Source: JABDBL01 sp963845445
GTDB lineage: Bacteria; Cyanobacteriota; Vampirovibrionia; Obscuribacterales; Obscuribacteraceae
Length of the DNA stretch: 64,000 nt
Assembly (NCBI GenBank): GCA_963845445.1
Contig: CAWJSE010000002.1
Span: 434,001 to 498,000, forward strand
Direction of reading: 5' to 3'
The position numbers and the translations under genes were made by a program. Below are positions 23,913 to 33,346 of this stretch, one piece after another. Within the stretch, counting starts at the first letter, position 1, and each line of letters begins with the position of its first letter. Under the pieces are notes generated by a model. It was not told the origin of the DNA. It was given only the letters and a program-made list of their open reading frames with translations, and did not search any database.

Positions 23913-24776
23913 ATGTCAATTATCTATAAGCCTAACGACATGATAGCCGATGGGCGTTATGAGATTATTAGGTTTATAGGCGAAGGCGGAGCGGCAATGG
24001 TTTACCAGGCTAGAAATAGCCAAACCCGAGATGAAGTGGCAATTAAATTTTTGCGTCGTGAATTGCTTGAGGATAGCAAACAAATTGAAATATTTGAGCA
24101 TGAAGGCCACCTGTCTGCGCAACTACACCATCCCCATATTGTCACAGTTCATGAGACTATTGCCGATCAGCAAAAGGGAAGAGCAATTTATCTTTTAGTA
24201 ATGGAATACATGTCAGGCGGTAGTTTGGCTAGGCAAATCAAATCAGATCGCTCGGTCGAGCAGTCTATTAAGTGGATAAAGCAATTACTGAGTGCCATGG
24301 CCTATGCTCACGACAAAGGGGTTATTCATCAAGATATAAAAAGTGCCAATGTTTTTCTGAATGCGCAGGGTGATGTGAAAATTGGAGATTTTGGATTGGC
24401 TAAATTAGCTGACAGCAGTTATTCTCAGGCTCTAAACATTCCGTTCGCCTCTGATCATATTTTGCCTCAGAAAAGGGGGACGCCGGCTTATATGTCTCCA
24501 GAGCTTTGCTACGGTGAAATGCAAGACGAGCGCTCCGATATTTATTCTTTGGGAATATTGTTTTTCGAAATGCTAACTGGACAGTTGCCATTTCAGGCGG
24601 AAGGAATGATTGCTTTAGCCAGACAGCACACAAGCAAGCCAACCCCTTCGATTGATCGCCTAAATCCAGATTTGCCAGTTATTTTAGAGGTTGTAGTGAG
24701 ACGGATGATGACCAAAGAAAAAGATGACAGATATCAGTCTGCTCGACAAATATTAAATGACATAAAAGATCTGTAA
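23913..24776 (+). CDS. Soluble Ser/Thr protein kinase
   Basis: About 287 aa from the ATG at 23913; a TTG at 23880 is an alternative. The Hanks-type kinase motifs are in order: GEGGAAMVYQARN, VAIKFLRRE (ATP-binding Lys), GVIHQDIKSANVFL (catalytic loop, HQD rather than HRD), IGDFGLAKLA, and GTPAYMSPELCYG. The chain ends right after the kinase domain, with no membrane helix or sensor part. The Arg-to-Gln change means it is not an RD kinase and may not need activation-loop phosphorylation. It is convergent with the UbiA gene. Confidence 0.92.
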   Translation: MSIIYKPNDMIADGRYEIIRFIGEGGAAMVYQARNSQTRDEVAIKFLRRELLEDSKQIEIFEHEGHLSAQLHHPHIVTVHETIADQQKGRAIYLLVMEYMSGGSLARQIKSDRSVEQSIKWIKQLLSAMAYAHDKGVIHQDIKSANVFLNAQGDVKIGDFGLAKLADSSYSQALNIPFASDHILPQKRGTPAYMSPELCYGEMQDERSDIYSLGILFFEMLTGQLPFQAEGMIALARQHTSKPTPSIDRLNPDLPVILEVVVRRMMTKEKDDRYQSARQILNDIKDL

Positions 24777-24783
24777 GTACAAA

Positions 24784-25659
24784 TTATCGGCAAAGATGAT
24801 CAAATAAAATAAAAGCACAGGCGGTAATGCTGATTAAACCATTGGTGTTGAAAAAGGCGGCATTTACTTTAGATAGATTATTGGTACTAACCAGTGAGTG
24901 CTCATAAAATAACAAAATAGCTACAATGCTTATTCCGAACCAATAAAAGGCACCAAGATGAATTGTATATCCAAGCTGTACCAACGCTAATACTGTCAAA
25001 ATATGTAATAAGCGCGACACCTTTAGAGCGTTCCCTATACCAATTTTTGCTGGCAGGCTAAACACATTTTCCTTTGAATCAAACTCGTAATCTTGGCAGG
25101 CATAGATTATGTCAAAACCGGTCACCCATAAAGTGACAGCCAGTGCCAAAAGCCAGGCACACAGAGCAAAGGGATAACCTCCAGCAGCAATCCAACCACC
25201 CAAAGCTGCGCCACCGAGGGCGATGCCTAGGGCAAAATGACAGAAAGCAGAAAATCTTTTGCAATAAGAATAGGCCGATAACCAAATAATAGCTATCGGA
25301 GATAACTTTACGCACAAAGGATTTAAAAAACTGGCTGCAAGAACCATCATTACGAATGCAATCACGGCTAATGTAACAGCATTGCTTTTTTTTATTATTC
25401 CGCTGGGTATGGCTCTCGCTTTAGTGCGTGGATTACGGGCGTCAATTTCAGAGTCTATTACCCTATTTAAACTCATAGCCGCCGCGCGCGCGCTAGTAAA
25501 GGCTAAGACTGTCCAGAACAATTTATCCAGCTGTGGCGAGCCGTTGCTTGCTAGAATAAATCCCGATAGAGCAAATGGCAAAGCGAAGACAGTATGCTCA
25601 ACTTTTATCAGCTCGGCCCAGTTTTTGATGTGCTCATTTATGTCTCGTATATAACGCAT
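24784..25659 (-). CDS. UbiA-family prenyltransferase (menaquinone/ubiquinone type, MqnP-like)
   Basis: 291 aa with about eight hydrophobic helices. The two Asp-rich motifs that bind Mg-prenyl diphosphate are NRVIDSEIDARNPRTKAR and GFDIIYACQDYEFDSKE. The start KVEHTVFALPFALSG is typical of the group that includes 4-hydroxybenzoate polyprenyltransferases and MqnP of the futalosine menaquinone route. Which aromatic substrate is used cannot be decided without other pathway genes, and none lies here. A quinone is needed by the respiratory chain that ends in the cbb3 oxidase at 61.2 kb. Confidence 0.87.
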   Translation of the reverse strand: MRYIRDINEHIKNWAELIKVEHTVFALPFALSGFILASNGSPQLDKLFWTVLAFTSARAAAMSLNRVIDSEIDARNPRTKARAIPSGIIKKSNAVTLAVIAFVMMVLAASFLNPLCVKLSPIAIIWLSAYSYCKRFSAFCHFALGIALGGAALGGWIAAGGYPFALCAWLLALAVTLWVTGFDIIYACQDYEFDSKENVFSLPAKIGIGNALKVSRLLHILTVLALVQLGYTIHLGAFYWFGISIVAILLFYEHSLVSTNNLSKVNAAFFNTNGLISITACAFILFDHLCR

Positions 25660-25865
25660 GGCAAAAGTTCAAAAAATTAGTTAAGTACAGTTCCCTATGT
25701 CTAATTAGCACATAAAGTATCAAATTATAGAAAAATGATATAAAAAGTTTGAGAAAAGAGCATGTCAAGTAGTATATTTGTTTGCCTTTATACAATGAGA
25801 AAACGCATTTTCTCGTTTAAAAGTTCTAGAATTAACAATGAAGATTTGGGGGATATTGACAATTT

Positions 25866-26447
25866 ATGACTGCTAATGATTCTCAGAGCAATGAGCGCGA
25901 ACCGGTCAAAGACTTAGCTAATGCAGGCAAAACAATTGATTTGCAGGGAGTGGCTTCCTTTGCTGCGTTAGTCGAGCTTTTGGCTCACGAACTTGGTACA
26001 GCTGCAGTAAAAATTTATGGCAATATTAGAACAGGAGCTGCCTTCAATCAATTAGTGGGTGAAATCGAGATCAATAATCAGGGTTTTCAAAGAAAACTTA
26101 CCTTATTTGCTCATCCCGGATCACCTATAACTATTCGTTTCAAGACTGTTTGGAATGAAGGAAGTAAAATTGAGCAAAACCCGGCTCATATCAGGCATGA
26201 AAATGACGAAGACAGTGGTATTGTTGCGGACTATTTTCTTAACTCAACAGTGGAACAAATATTACCTCAAGGCATGGCCCTTGCTCGTCACGCCGAAGAG
26301 ATTATCAAAGTGCTTGACGGCATGGTATCCATCGGACAAAGCACGCGTATCTCCAAAATAAGTATACCTGCCTCAACGATTCAAGCGTTTGAATCGGCAG
26401 AAGCTACCAATTTGGTGCGGGTAAATATGCCAAAACAGTCTCAGTGA
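25866..26447 (+). CDS. Protein of unknown function
   Basis: 193 aa, soluble, no signal peptide. It has a predicted alpha/beta mixture with AAVKIYGNIRTGAAFNQLVG, FQRKLTLFAHPGSPITIRF, and a helix HAEEIIKVLDGM. I recognise no motif. It ends 10 bp before the convergent rodA stop. A short hairpin (GAGAAAA 25797-25803/TTTTCTC 25808-25814) lies 50 bp before the start. Confidence 0.6.
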   Translation: MTANDSQSNEREPVKDLANAGKTIDLQGVASFAALVELLAHELGTAAVKIYGNIRTGAAFNQLVGEIEINNQGFQRKLTLFAHPGSPITIRFKTVWNEGSKIEQNPAHIRHENDEDSGIVADYFLNSTVEQILPQGMALARHAEEIIKVLDGMVSIGQSTRISKISIPASTIQAFESAEATNLVRVNMPKQSQ

Positions 26448-26457
26448 TTGCTCTTAA

Positions 26458-27798
26458 TTAAGAACGCATTTGCAATCCGCTCTCTACCTGTTTTGGATGC
26501 GCATATTGTATTGATTGTATTATTGCAATAGCGATCAAATCAACGATTAATGCTGTACCACCATAGCTTAAAAAGGGCAAAGGCACTCCGGCTACAGGCA
26601 TGATTCCCATAGTCATTCCGGTATTTAGAAAAACGTGGAAGAGAAATAGACAAGTAAGTCCAACAGCCAAATTACTTCCTATTGGATCCTTAGCGCTTTG
26701 TTGAGCCGCAGCAATGCCTCTTAAGCAAATAACCGTGTAAGCTATGATGACTAAAACAGCAATTTTAAAACCAAATTCCTCTCCAATAACAGCAAAAATA
26801 AAATCGGTATGTCTTTCGGGTATGAAAGCTCCTTGACTTTGGTTTCCTTTGCCCAGTCCTGCTCCCATTATGCCACCACCTCCGATGGCAATTAAACTCT
26901 GTATGATGTGATAGCCCGAACCACGAGGATCTATATACGGATTAACGAAACTAGTTAAGCGTTTTTGTTGATACTCTTTCAACAGTCCCCATAGATGTGG
27001 TCTTGCTGCGCCAGCAGCTAAATTGATCAATACTATAGCTAATATCAAAAATAATCGAATATGCTTTATTGTCCGTTTGTACTTGCGCCAATCATGACGG
27101 CGCCAAAACAGAAGAAGCATAACAGCTAATAAAGCAGGAAAAGCTAGCCATAATGTCGGTTTTTCTGGAATCCACATCTGGTTTGAAGCGCTCAAAATCA
27201 AGCTTACTATCGGGCTGGCCAAAATAACTAAATCTAAAAGATTAGCGCCAGCCCAAAATGACATACCTAGAAAAATAGCCCCAAATGTAAGTGAAGTACC
27301 CAAATCTGGTTGTTTGAAAACCAAAATAGCAGGTAATATAATTATGCCAGCTGCTTTAAAAATGTCCCAAAATGATTTGATTGGACGACTACCGAACCAG
27401 GCAGCCAAAGTGAAAATTACAATCAACTTGGCAATCTCAGAAGGTTGAAGTGTAATAGGACCAATAGCTAGCCATCGCTGTGCTCCCAGGGCAGAATGTC
27501 CTTTTACCATTACTGCTATCAAAAGAACCAGATTTATTATGTATAAAACCCAAACGGCAAATTTATTTGTAAGAAACCTATAGGGCATACGGCTGAAAAA
27601 CAAATATAGAAAGAAACCGGCCAAAGCAAATTGAACCTGTCGATCGAAATAACTCAAAGTTGGTTGCGACCAATACAGAATAGACATTCCGATGGCGATC
27701 AGAAACAAGGTTGCCCCGATGAGCCAGATGTCCAGCCCTCGTGTGAATTCCTCCAGAATATCAAAGAATAAATTCCGTGATGTCGGATGCGAAAACAC
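26458..27798 (-). CDS. rodA: RodA/FtsW SEDS-family peptidoglycan polymerase
   Basis: 446 aa with about ten membrane helices. The SEDS signatures are visible: GLDIWLIGATLFLIAIGMSI, ITLQPSEIAKLIVIFTLA, QPDLGTSLTF, GAGLGKGNQSQGAFIPERHT and DFIFAVIGEEFG, then GMTMGIMPVAGVPLPFLSYG. The E-R-H-T-D-F-I pattern with a rod-type loop favours RodA over FtsW. RodA polymerises lipid II during side-wall growth. It lies 34 bp after minE on the same strand, so Min placement and elongation are probably transcribed together. Confidence 0.92.
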   Translation of the reverse strand: MFSHPTSRNLFFDILEEFTRGLDIWLIGATLFLIAIGMSILYWSQPTLSYFDRQVQFALAGFFLYLFFSRMPYRFLTNKFAVWVLYIINLVLLIAVMVKGHSALGAQRWLAIGPITLQPSEIAKLIVIFTLAAWFGSRPIKSFWDIFKAAGIIILPAILVFKQPDLGTSLTFGAIFLGMSFWAGANLLDLVILASPIVSLILSASNQMWIPEKPTLWLAFPALLAVMLLLFWRRHDWRKYKRTIKHIRLFLILAIVLINLAAGAARPHLWGLLKEYQQKRLTSFVNPYIDPRGSGYHIIQSLIAIGGGGIMGAGLGKGNQSQGAFIPERHTDFIFAVIGEEFGFKIAVLVIIAYTVICLRGIAAAQQSAKDPIGSNLAVGLTCLFLFHVFLNTGMTMGIMPVAGVPLPFLSYGGTALIVDLIAIAIIQSIQYAHPKQVESGLQMRS

Positions 27799-27832
27799 AG
27801 CTAGATTTGTACTCGCTCGTTATTGATTAATA

Positions 27833-28110
27833 CTAACATTTTGAGCGCAAGAGCCGGAAATTTGCAACAAAAGATGCTTTCCTTTCGTTCTGTTGTAAAT
27901 CAAAATGTGTAGTTTCGGTATCTAAGTCAAAATAACGAGATACAACCGCTACTAATTCTTCTTCTAATACTTCTAAACGGCCGGCTGGTAATTCCAGTCG
28001 ATCATATACAAGCATCTTTTCATTCTATCTTTGGCAGTATGTCTAGCAGAATCGTTTTCATTCAGCTGGAAAAACCAATTGAGTATTTGCACTTGTTGGT
28101 TCCTCCACAT
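27833..28110 (-). CDS. minE: Cell division topological specificity factor MinE, frameshifted
   Basis: The ATG at 28110 overlaps the minD stop (TAATG). The first 31 codons read as an N-terminus with QILNWFFQLNENDSARHTAK and DRMK. The remaining frame reads MLVYDRLELPAGRLEVLEEE, then VVSRYFDLDTE and ANFRLLRSK, which is the MinE topological domain. The two are joined at ATGAAAAGATGC near 28012-28020; one additional A gives AAAAAGATG and restores a protein of about 92 aa. MinE drives MinD oscillation. A single missing A in a short run suggests a sequence error. Confidence 0.87.
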
Positions 28111-28922
28111 TAGACCCTTACCGGATTCAAGAAAGTCATTATGCGATTCAACCAATTGCCATTTGGTGCATCGAGATCAAGAAGTGGAACGTCTTCTCCC
28201 CTCAGGCGTCTAGCAATATTACGGAACGCTAACCCCGAGCGGGTATTATCAGTTCCAGCAACTGGCTCACCTTTATTGGTAGAGATTATTATCTGTTCAT
28301 CCTCAGGTACGACTCCCAAAAGTTTTACTGATAAGATGTCGAGTACATCACCAACGCTCATCATATCGCTGTTACGTACCATCGCCGGACGAATACGATT
28401 GATCACCAATCTATATTGTCCTATCTCTTCTTTCCTTGCTTCCAGTAATCCAATTATACGGTCAGCATCTCTAACCGCTGACATTTCCGGAGTGGTTATC
28501 ACAATTGCTTCTTGAGCACCGGCAATGGCATTCTGGAAGCCACTTTCTATGCCAGCAGGACTGTCTACAATTACGAATTCAAACAATCCTTTTAGTTCTT
28601 TGCATAAAACCTTCATTTGGTCAGCGTTAACTGCCGTTTTGTCTCGAGTTTGAGCAGCGGGCAATAAACTCATATTAGGCAAACGCTTGTCACGCACCAA
28701 TGCCTGTCTAAGTTTGCAACGTTCTTCCACTACATCAACGAGATTGTAAACTACTCGGTTTTCTAGCCCCATTAAAATATCGAGATTGCGCAGCCCTATG
28801 TCCATGTCCACCAAAGCCACAGACGCACCCGTATTGGCAAGCGCTACGCCAATATTAGCTGAGGCTGTTGTTTTGCCTACACCGCCTTTTCCCGAAGTTA
28901 CGACTATTACTCGTCCGTCCAT
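28110..28922 (-). CDS. minD: Septum-site-determining ATPase MinD
   Basis: 270 aa. The deviant Walker A is VVTSGKGGVGKTTASANIG, with VALVDMDIGLRNLDILMG and VIVDSPAGIESGF after it. The C-terminal amphipathic membrane helix is visible (WLNRIMTFLNPVRV). MinD binds the inner membrane when ATP-bound and recruits MinC and MinE to keep the division ring at mid-cell. It lies 56 bp after minC and overlaps minE by one base. Confidence 0.97.
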   Translation of the reverse strand: MDGRVIVVTSGKGGVGKTTASANIGVALANTGASVALVDMDIGLRNLDILMGLENRVVYNLVDVVEERCKLRQALVRDKRLPNMSLLPAAQTRDKTAVNADQMKVLCKELKGLFEFVIVDSPAGIESGFQNAIAGAQEAIVITTPEMSAVRDADRIIGLLEARKEEIGQYRLVINRIRPAMVRNSDMMSVGDVLDILSVKLLGVVPEDEQIIISTNKGEPVAGTDNTRSGLAFRNIARRLRGEDVPLLDLDAPNGNWLNRIMTFLNPVRV

Positions 28923-28978
28923 TCTTATCCCCGTATTTTAGTTAGTTACTATTGTGTGTGTCCTTTCGTCTTTTATTT

Positions 28979-29953
28979 TCATCCATCAAAAGTTTTATGT
29001 ACTATGCGAATTTTGTCATTCACCAACTTGGCTATTTCGGCCGTGACTTGAGAACTTTGGCTGGCGGCAGCATTGCCATTATCCGGGGAACGAGCAATAT
29101 AATTAGCTATCCTTATCTGGATGGGTTGTAAACGCAAAGCTCGAATTTCAGCTTTTATGTTTCCGTCAATGCCGGCATGAGCTATCCCCCGCAAAGAACC
29201 CCAAATGGTGATGTCACCCTCTGCCATCACTTCCGCGCCAGCATTTACGTCACCGATTATAATCAAATCGCCTTCATGACTTACTGCTTGACCAGCTCGT
29301 AACGTTTGCCTTAAATATAACGGATTTTTTTTCTTGGTTTCGCTTTTTCCCTCGTTGTTGGGACTTTTGTTTAGTAGATTTTCTCTACTTGCTAAAGCAT
29401 TTACTTCTGTAAGTAATTGCGGGTTTACGAATTCGTCAGCTTTAGCAGTCTGTTGGTCTTCTGCAAAGACGATAACTTTCTCGATCTTAACTCCCGCTGC
29501 AGGATATTGTTCATTTGGCTCACTGTTTGTGAGCGAATTTGAATGTTTATCGCCAATTCTGTTTTCAGCTGGCGATGTACTTGAATTGTCAATTACATAT
29601 TCTTGCGTTTTAATTTCTTCTGGCACAATTGAAAGTAAAAGTGCAGCGTCGGACTGTTCTTTGGTAACAGCAATCTGCAATTCTTCCAAGACTGCAAAAG
29701 TTGAAGCACTGCGAGCGAAAATTTGTTTTGGTTGGGCGCCTACGCCCTCGACCAGAGCAATAATTTGGGCAGCTTGAGCTTTGCTCAAAAGCAAGGAGCC
29801 TAAATCTAATTCTACTGGCTGTTCTTGCCAAAATTGATTGCCACTTAGAAAAGTTGTGCTCAGTTGTTCAATTGCTTCTTTGAAGCTTGTGCAACCGCTA
29901 ATATCAATCAATAAAGCTTGGTCGCCGCGACTAACAATTGTAATTTTTGACAT
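28979..29953 (-). CDS. minC: Septum-site-determining inhibitor MinC
   Basis: About 324 aa from the ATG at 29953 (MSKITIVSRGDQALLIDI); a longer frame to 29992 has a non-family N-terminus. The C-terminal beta-helix that binds MinD is clear: RQTLRAGQAVSHEGDLIIIG, DVNAGAEVMAEGDITIWGSL and RGIAHAGIDGN. The N-terminal domain antagonises FtsZ. About 110 residues between the domains are polar and low in structure, longer than in E. coli MinC. It is first of the minC-minD-minE-rodA run. Confidence 0.93.
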   Translation of the reverse strand: MSKITIVSRGDQALLIDISGCTSFKEAIEQLSTTFLSGNQFWQEQPVELDLGSLLLSKAQAAQIIALVEGVGAQPKQIFARSASTFAVLEELQIAVTKEQSDAALLLSIVPEEIKTQEYVIDNSSTSPAENRIGDKHSNSLTNSEPNEQYPAAGVKIEKVIVFAEDQQTAKADEFVNPQLLTEVNALASRENLLNKSPNNEGKSETKKKNPLYLRQTLRAGQAVSHEGDLIIIGDVNAGAEVMAEGDITIWGSLRGIAHAGIDGNIKAEIRALRLQPIQIRIANYIARSPDNGNAAASQSSQVTAEIAKLVNDKIRIVHKTFDG

Positions 29954-30177
29954 CTGAAAATATGCCCAACAAAAAAATAGTGTGAAAGCCAATCCTAATG
30001 CGCTGAAATATTAGCCGTCAAGCTATGTGGCATAGACAACAGATATCTAAAGCATTTATTTTTTTATGACATATGCATAAGAAAGCAGTTGTGGCAGACA
30101 GAGTGGCAGTTCAGCCAACTAAAAGAATATTTTAAGTTATGGCATCTTTATCGCTCAAAAGATGTCTTATAACAGAT

Positions 30178-30735
30178 TTATTGAGGACGTCCTTTAAAAT
30201 GACGCAGCCAGCCCCCTGTATTACCTGGATCCTTAGTAGGGGCTAGAGTTTCTTGCTGATTGGTGGAGTCTGTGGCATACCTGCTAGGTTCTCCAGCTCT
30301 TTTTTGAGCGTTTTCCACTTCATTGAGCATTACGGTGAGAATATCGCGTTCTTGTTCCCTGCTCTTTACTTGGTGCTGCAGTTCGACAAGCGCAATTTTC
30401 AACTCTTCCACTTCTTGCACTTTAACATCCAATAAATTACTAATTCGTGAAAATTCTTGATGGAGCGATTTATTCTCCCGTGTTTTATCAGCCAGTATTA
30501 GACCTTGGGCAGTAAGCTCGGCTTTTAGATCCTCGCTATCACGCGCTGCGCGTTCTAATTCCCTCGCCTGAGCCGATAAGAAAAGATTTTTCTCTTGCGC
30601 TTGTAAGAGTAAATCTTGCAATTCTAAAACCTTCTCCATCAAGGATTTAATGTTCCATTGTTTGGACAAACCTTCTTCTGGAGCACTGTCAGCATTTACA
30701 GTGAAATTAGCATCCGCCATGGTTTTAAATATCAT
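30178..30735 (-). CDS. Coiled-coil protein, unknown function
   Basis: 185 aa. Residues about 28-145 form a nearly continuous heptad-rich coiled coil (LMEKVLELQDLLLQAQEKN to QREQERDILTVMLNEVEN). The ends are polar. An alternative start is the ATG at 30720. There is no membrane helix. The gene lies upstream of minC on the same strand with a gap of about 225 bp, which makes a division-related or cytoskeletal scaffold role imaginable but unproven. Confidence 0.65.
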   Translation of the reverse strand: MIFKTMADANFTVNADSAPEEGLSKQWNIKSLMEKVLELQDLLLQAQEKNLFLSAQARELERAARDSEDLKAELTAQGLILADKTRENKSLHQEFSRISNLLDVKVQEVEELKIALVELQHQVKSREQERDILTVMLNEVENAQKRAGEPSRYATDSTNQQETLAPTKDPGNTGGWLRHFKGRPQ

Positions 30736-30844
30736 TTCCTTACTAATATGCTATTTTTCTATTCCCAGGTCTGGTGCTTATCAATCAATTTGAAACTCTG
30801 GTGATGATTGTGGGCAAGGTTGTAGAAGAATTTATCCTATTAAT

Positions 30845-31990
30845 ATGAGTAATTTAAGGATCGTAAACGGCGAGGTGGTGACCTCTAAGAGAGTGGAAAC
30901 CCATGACCTTTTTATAGAAGACGGACTAATAACTTATTCGCCAACGGAGGATAAAGAGAGATTTACTGTCACAATTGAAGCACATAATTGCTACATTACT
31001 CCTGGTTTGTTTGACCTTCAAGTCAATGGTTCTCAAGAGTGCAATCTTTGGGCCGAGCCCAATATCCAGCAATTTGCGGGCTTGTGTGCATTAATGCTAC
31101 AAGCCGGAGTGACCGCATTTTTACCAACTTTGATCACAGCCGACATTCAGCATATGAATAAGAATGTCAACTTTCTTGAATCAATGGGGGTCGGTGGCAG
31201 TATTTGCCCATCCCTGAATCAATCTATAACTGAAAAACTGGGTTTAAAGACTAGCCTTATTGAAAGCCAAACATTAGTGCAATTGCCAGGTATACACCTT
31301 GAAGGACCATACTTATCGAAGCAAAGACCTGGCGTGCATCCAACGGATTGTATTCGGCCCATTGACATGGCCGAGCTAGCTCAATTAATGCGTCCCCCCG
31401 TTAAGCTAGTTACTCTAGCGCCAGAATTAGAAGGCGGTGAGTTGGCTATAAATTATCTATTGAAGCACCAAATTACACCTTCTCTTGGCCACTCAAATGC
31501 GACATATGAGCAGGCCAATCACGCCTTTGCTTCAGGGGTACAAATGGTCACGCACGTTTTCAATGCTTTGCCCCCGATCCACCAAAGACAACCTGGCGCA
31601 GCAGTGGCAGCTTTATTAGATAAAAATGTTTATTGTTGTATTATTGCTGATGGTTTGCACGTTGATCCTCAAATGATCAAGCTTTTAGTAAAAATTAAGG
31701 GCAACGACCGGGTTATTTTGGTTACCGATATTGCCCAGATTGGTACTACAGGCGGTAGCTTAATCGGATCCTCGATTACACTCTCTGAAGCGGTATCTAA
31801 TATGGTAAAGTGGGGAATTGTAAGCTTTCCGGAAGCTATACAAATGGCAAGCTTGAATCCCGCTCGAGCTATGAATTTAAAAACGATCATAGGTCAAATT
31901 GAGAAAGGTCGCCGGGCTGATTTAGTTATTTGGGATAAAGCATCGTTAAATATCAAACATGTAATTGCTAATGGTATAAGTGTTTTTTGA
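30845..31990 (+). CDS. nagA: N-acetylglucosamine-6-phosphate deacetylase
   Basis: 381 aa. The amidohydrolase motifs of NagA are in order: ITPGLFDLQVNGSQECNLW, HLEGPYLSKQRPGVHP, LGHSNATYEQANHAF, MVTHVFNALPPIHQRQPG, IIADGLHVDP and ILVTDI. The enzyme removes the acetyl group from GlcNAc-6-P to yield GlcN-6-P for recycling of cell-wall sugar or use of amino sugars. NagB is not in the window. The TPR gene begins 14 bp after it, so they may share a transcript. Confidence 0.93.
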   Translation: MSNLRIVNGEVVTSKRVETHDLFIEDGLITYSPTEDKERFTVTIEAHNCYITPGLFDLQVNGSQECNLWAEPNIQQFAGLCALMLQAGVTAFLPTLITADIQHMNKNVNFLESMGVGGSICPSLNQSITEKLGLKTSLIESQTLVQLPGIHLEGPYLSKQRPGVHPTDCIRPIDMAELAQLMRPPVKLVTLAPELEGGELAINYLLKHQITPSLGHSNATYEQANHAFASGVQMVTHVFNALPPIHQRQPGAAVAALLDKNVYCCIIADGLHVDPQMIKLLVKIKGNDRVILVTDIAQIGTTGGSLIGSSITLSEAVSNMVKWGIVSFPEAIQMASLNPARAMNLKTIIGQIEKGRRADLVIWDKASLNIKHVIANGISVF

Positions 31991-32004
31991 GAGGAAATCT
32001 TGCT

Positions 32005-32820
32005 ATGTTCATAAAAAATCTTGACAGAGAATCTTTGCTGCTCCTAACTTTTACTTTTACTTTTTTTCAGTCTACCTTTTGTCCGGTTATGGCTCAGAGT
32101 AGTAATAATGTCAAAGCTTCTCCAAAACATTCATCTAAAACCGCCACTACTCATTCTAAAAGCACTAATTCCGCTAATAGCATTACCCCGCCAACGTTTC
32201 ATCGCCGCCAAGGCAAACTATCTGCCGATGAAATAAAAGCGTTTGGTCAAGACGCAAATAAGTTCTATCGCCTGGCTGAGCAAAAAGAAAAAGCTGGCAA
32301 ATTAGATGAGGCAAAAGAGTTCTATTACAAATCAGCAGTGTATAGATCTGATGTGTGGGGACATAATGATCCGGCAGTGGCTAAGATTGCTATAAAAATA
32401 GGAAAAATTGAAGTTGAACAAAAACATCCTCAAGTAGCACGCACATGGTTTAAGCAGGCGAGCAAAGCTCTTTCTATAAGATATGGATCCGGGGACTATG
32501 AGTTAGTTCCTGTATTGACCTTGTTGGCTAAGTTGGAAGCTGGTGAAAATGATCATTCAGCTGCTAGTTCTTATTATGAGCATATTCTTCGATTACAAGA
32601 AAGAAAATTTGGTGAAGATAACCCTGAAGAAGTTCCTATACGCATTTCCTATATTGAAGAATTAATAGCAGACAAAGATCCCAATGAAGCCGAAGAGATA
32701 GCAAAAAAAGCGATTGAGATTGAAAAAAAGGCACGTGGTGCAGCTAGTCAAGACCTGTCTAAGTTTGAACAGTTATTGGCCAGGGCTAAGGCCGCCAGAG
32801 CGAGCAATAGCAGTAAGTGA
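32005..32820 (+). CDS. Secreted TPR protein
   Basis: About 271 aa from the ATG at 32005, which has GAGAGGAAA upstream; the frame opens six codons earlier overlapping nagA. A signal peptide (LLLLTFTFTFFQSTFCPVMAQ) precedes a Ser/Thr/Lys-rich spacer. TPR-like helical repeats follow (AEQKEKAGKLDEAKEFYYKS and EHILRLQERKFGEDNPEEV), of the type that carry tetratricopeptide scaffolds. It overlaps the convergent cdd gene by 48 bp at the 3' end. Partner unknown. Confidence 0.7.
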   Translation: MFIKNLDRESLLLLTFTFTFFQSTFCPVMAQSSNNVKASPKHSSKTATTHSKSTNSANSITPPTFHRRQGKLSADEIKAFGQDANKFYRLAEQKEKAGKLDEAKEFYYKSAVYRSDVWGHNDPAVAKIAIKIGKIEVEQKHPQVARTWFKQASKALSIRYGSGDYELVPVLTLLAKLEAGENDHSAASSYYEHILRLQERKFGEDNPEEVPIRISYIEELIADKDPNEAEEIAKKAIEIEKKARGAASQDLSKFEQLLARAKAARASNSSK

Positions 32821-33249
32821 ATTTTCGTATGGTCCAGGTAAAAGTTTATTTGCTTTTGTTTTTAAACTTTGGCTGTTGAAATTCAAGATTACATCAGCAT
32901 TGTGTGCATAATCGATTATAAGTTGTCTGCAATTACCGCATGGCGAAAGAACTGGATATTCTTCATCTATTTTTTTCACTGCCACTATAGCAACAATATT
33001 CTTATCACCCTTTGATATTGCGTTACCAATTGCGACTGCCTCAGCACACGGTCCATAACCGCTGGAACCTATGTTTACTGCGGTGTATATTTTCCCTGAT
33101 TCAGTTCTTAAGGCGCATCCGATTTGATGCTTAATTGGATGGAAATTTGCTTTTAATATGTTTACAGCTGCTTCAACAAGTTTTAGGTCGCCTTTATCTA
33201 ATTGGTCAAAAGAAATAGCCCATTTGTCATTGTTAGTCGGTTCTGCCAT
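32773..33249 (-). CDS. cdd: Cytidine deaminase
   Basis: About 158 aa from the ATG at 33249; the frame extends further upstream but into sequence that overlaps the neighbouring gene and lacks family similarity. The zinc site is CAEAVAIG (with the catalytic Glu) and PCGNCRQL, in the homotetrameric CDA spacing. The enzyme deaminates cytidine or deoxycytidine in pyrimidine salvage. Blasticidin-type deaminases share the motifs, so the substrate is not certain. Its end overlaps the TPR gene. Confidence 0.87.
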   Translation of the reverse strand: MAEPTNNDKWAISFDQLDKGDLKLVEAAVNILKANFHPIKHQIGCALRTESGKIYTAVNIGSSGYGPCAEAVAIGNAISKGDKNIVAIVAVKKIDEEYPVLSPCGNCRQLIIDYAHNADVILNFNSQSLKTKANKLLPGPYENSLTAIARSGGLSPGQ

Positions 33250-33346
33250 TATTATTTCCAATAGCGCACTTTGAATCCATGTCTTTCTAGGATAGCATGT
33301 CTTTCTTGATTGCGAGAATGCCTTATGGGTACCGCGAGTACTATGG

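Noticed and set aside
25797..25814. AT-rich hairpin GAGAAAA/TTTTCTC upstream of the 193-aa gene
   Set aside because: Short, followed by no proper T-run, and in a divergent gap where no terminator is expected; could be chance in AT-rich DNA.
28141..28515. Plus-strand 124-codon open frame
   Set aside because: Antisense to minD, which is fully conserved.
29334..29777. Plus-strand 147-codon open frame
   Set aside because: Antisense to the polar linker of minC; no family features.
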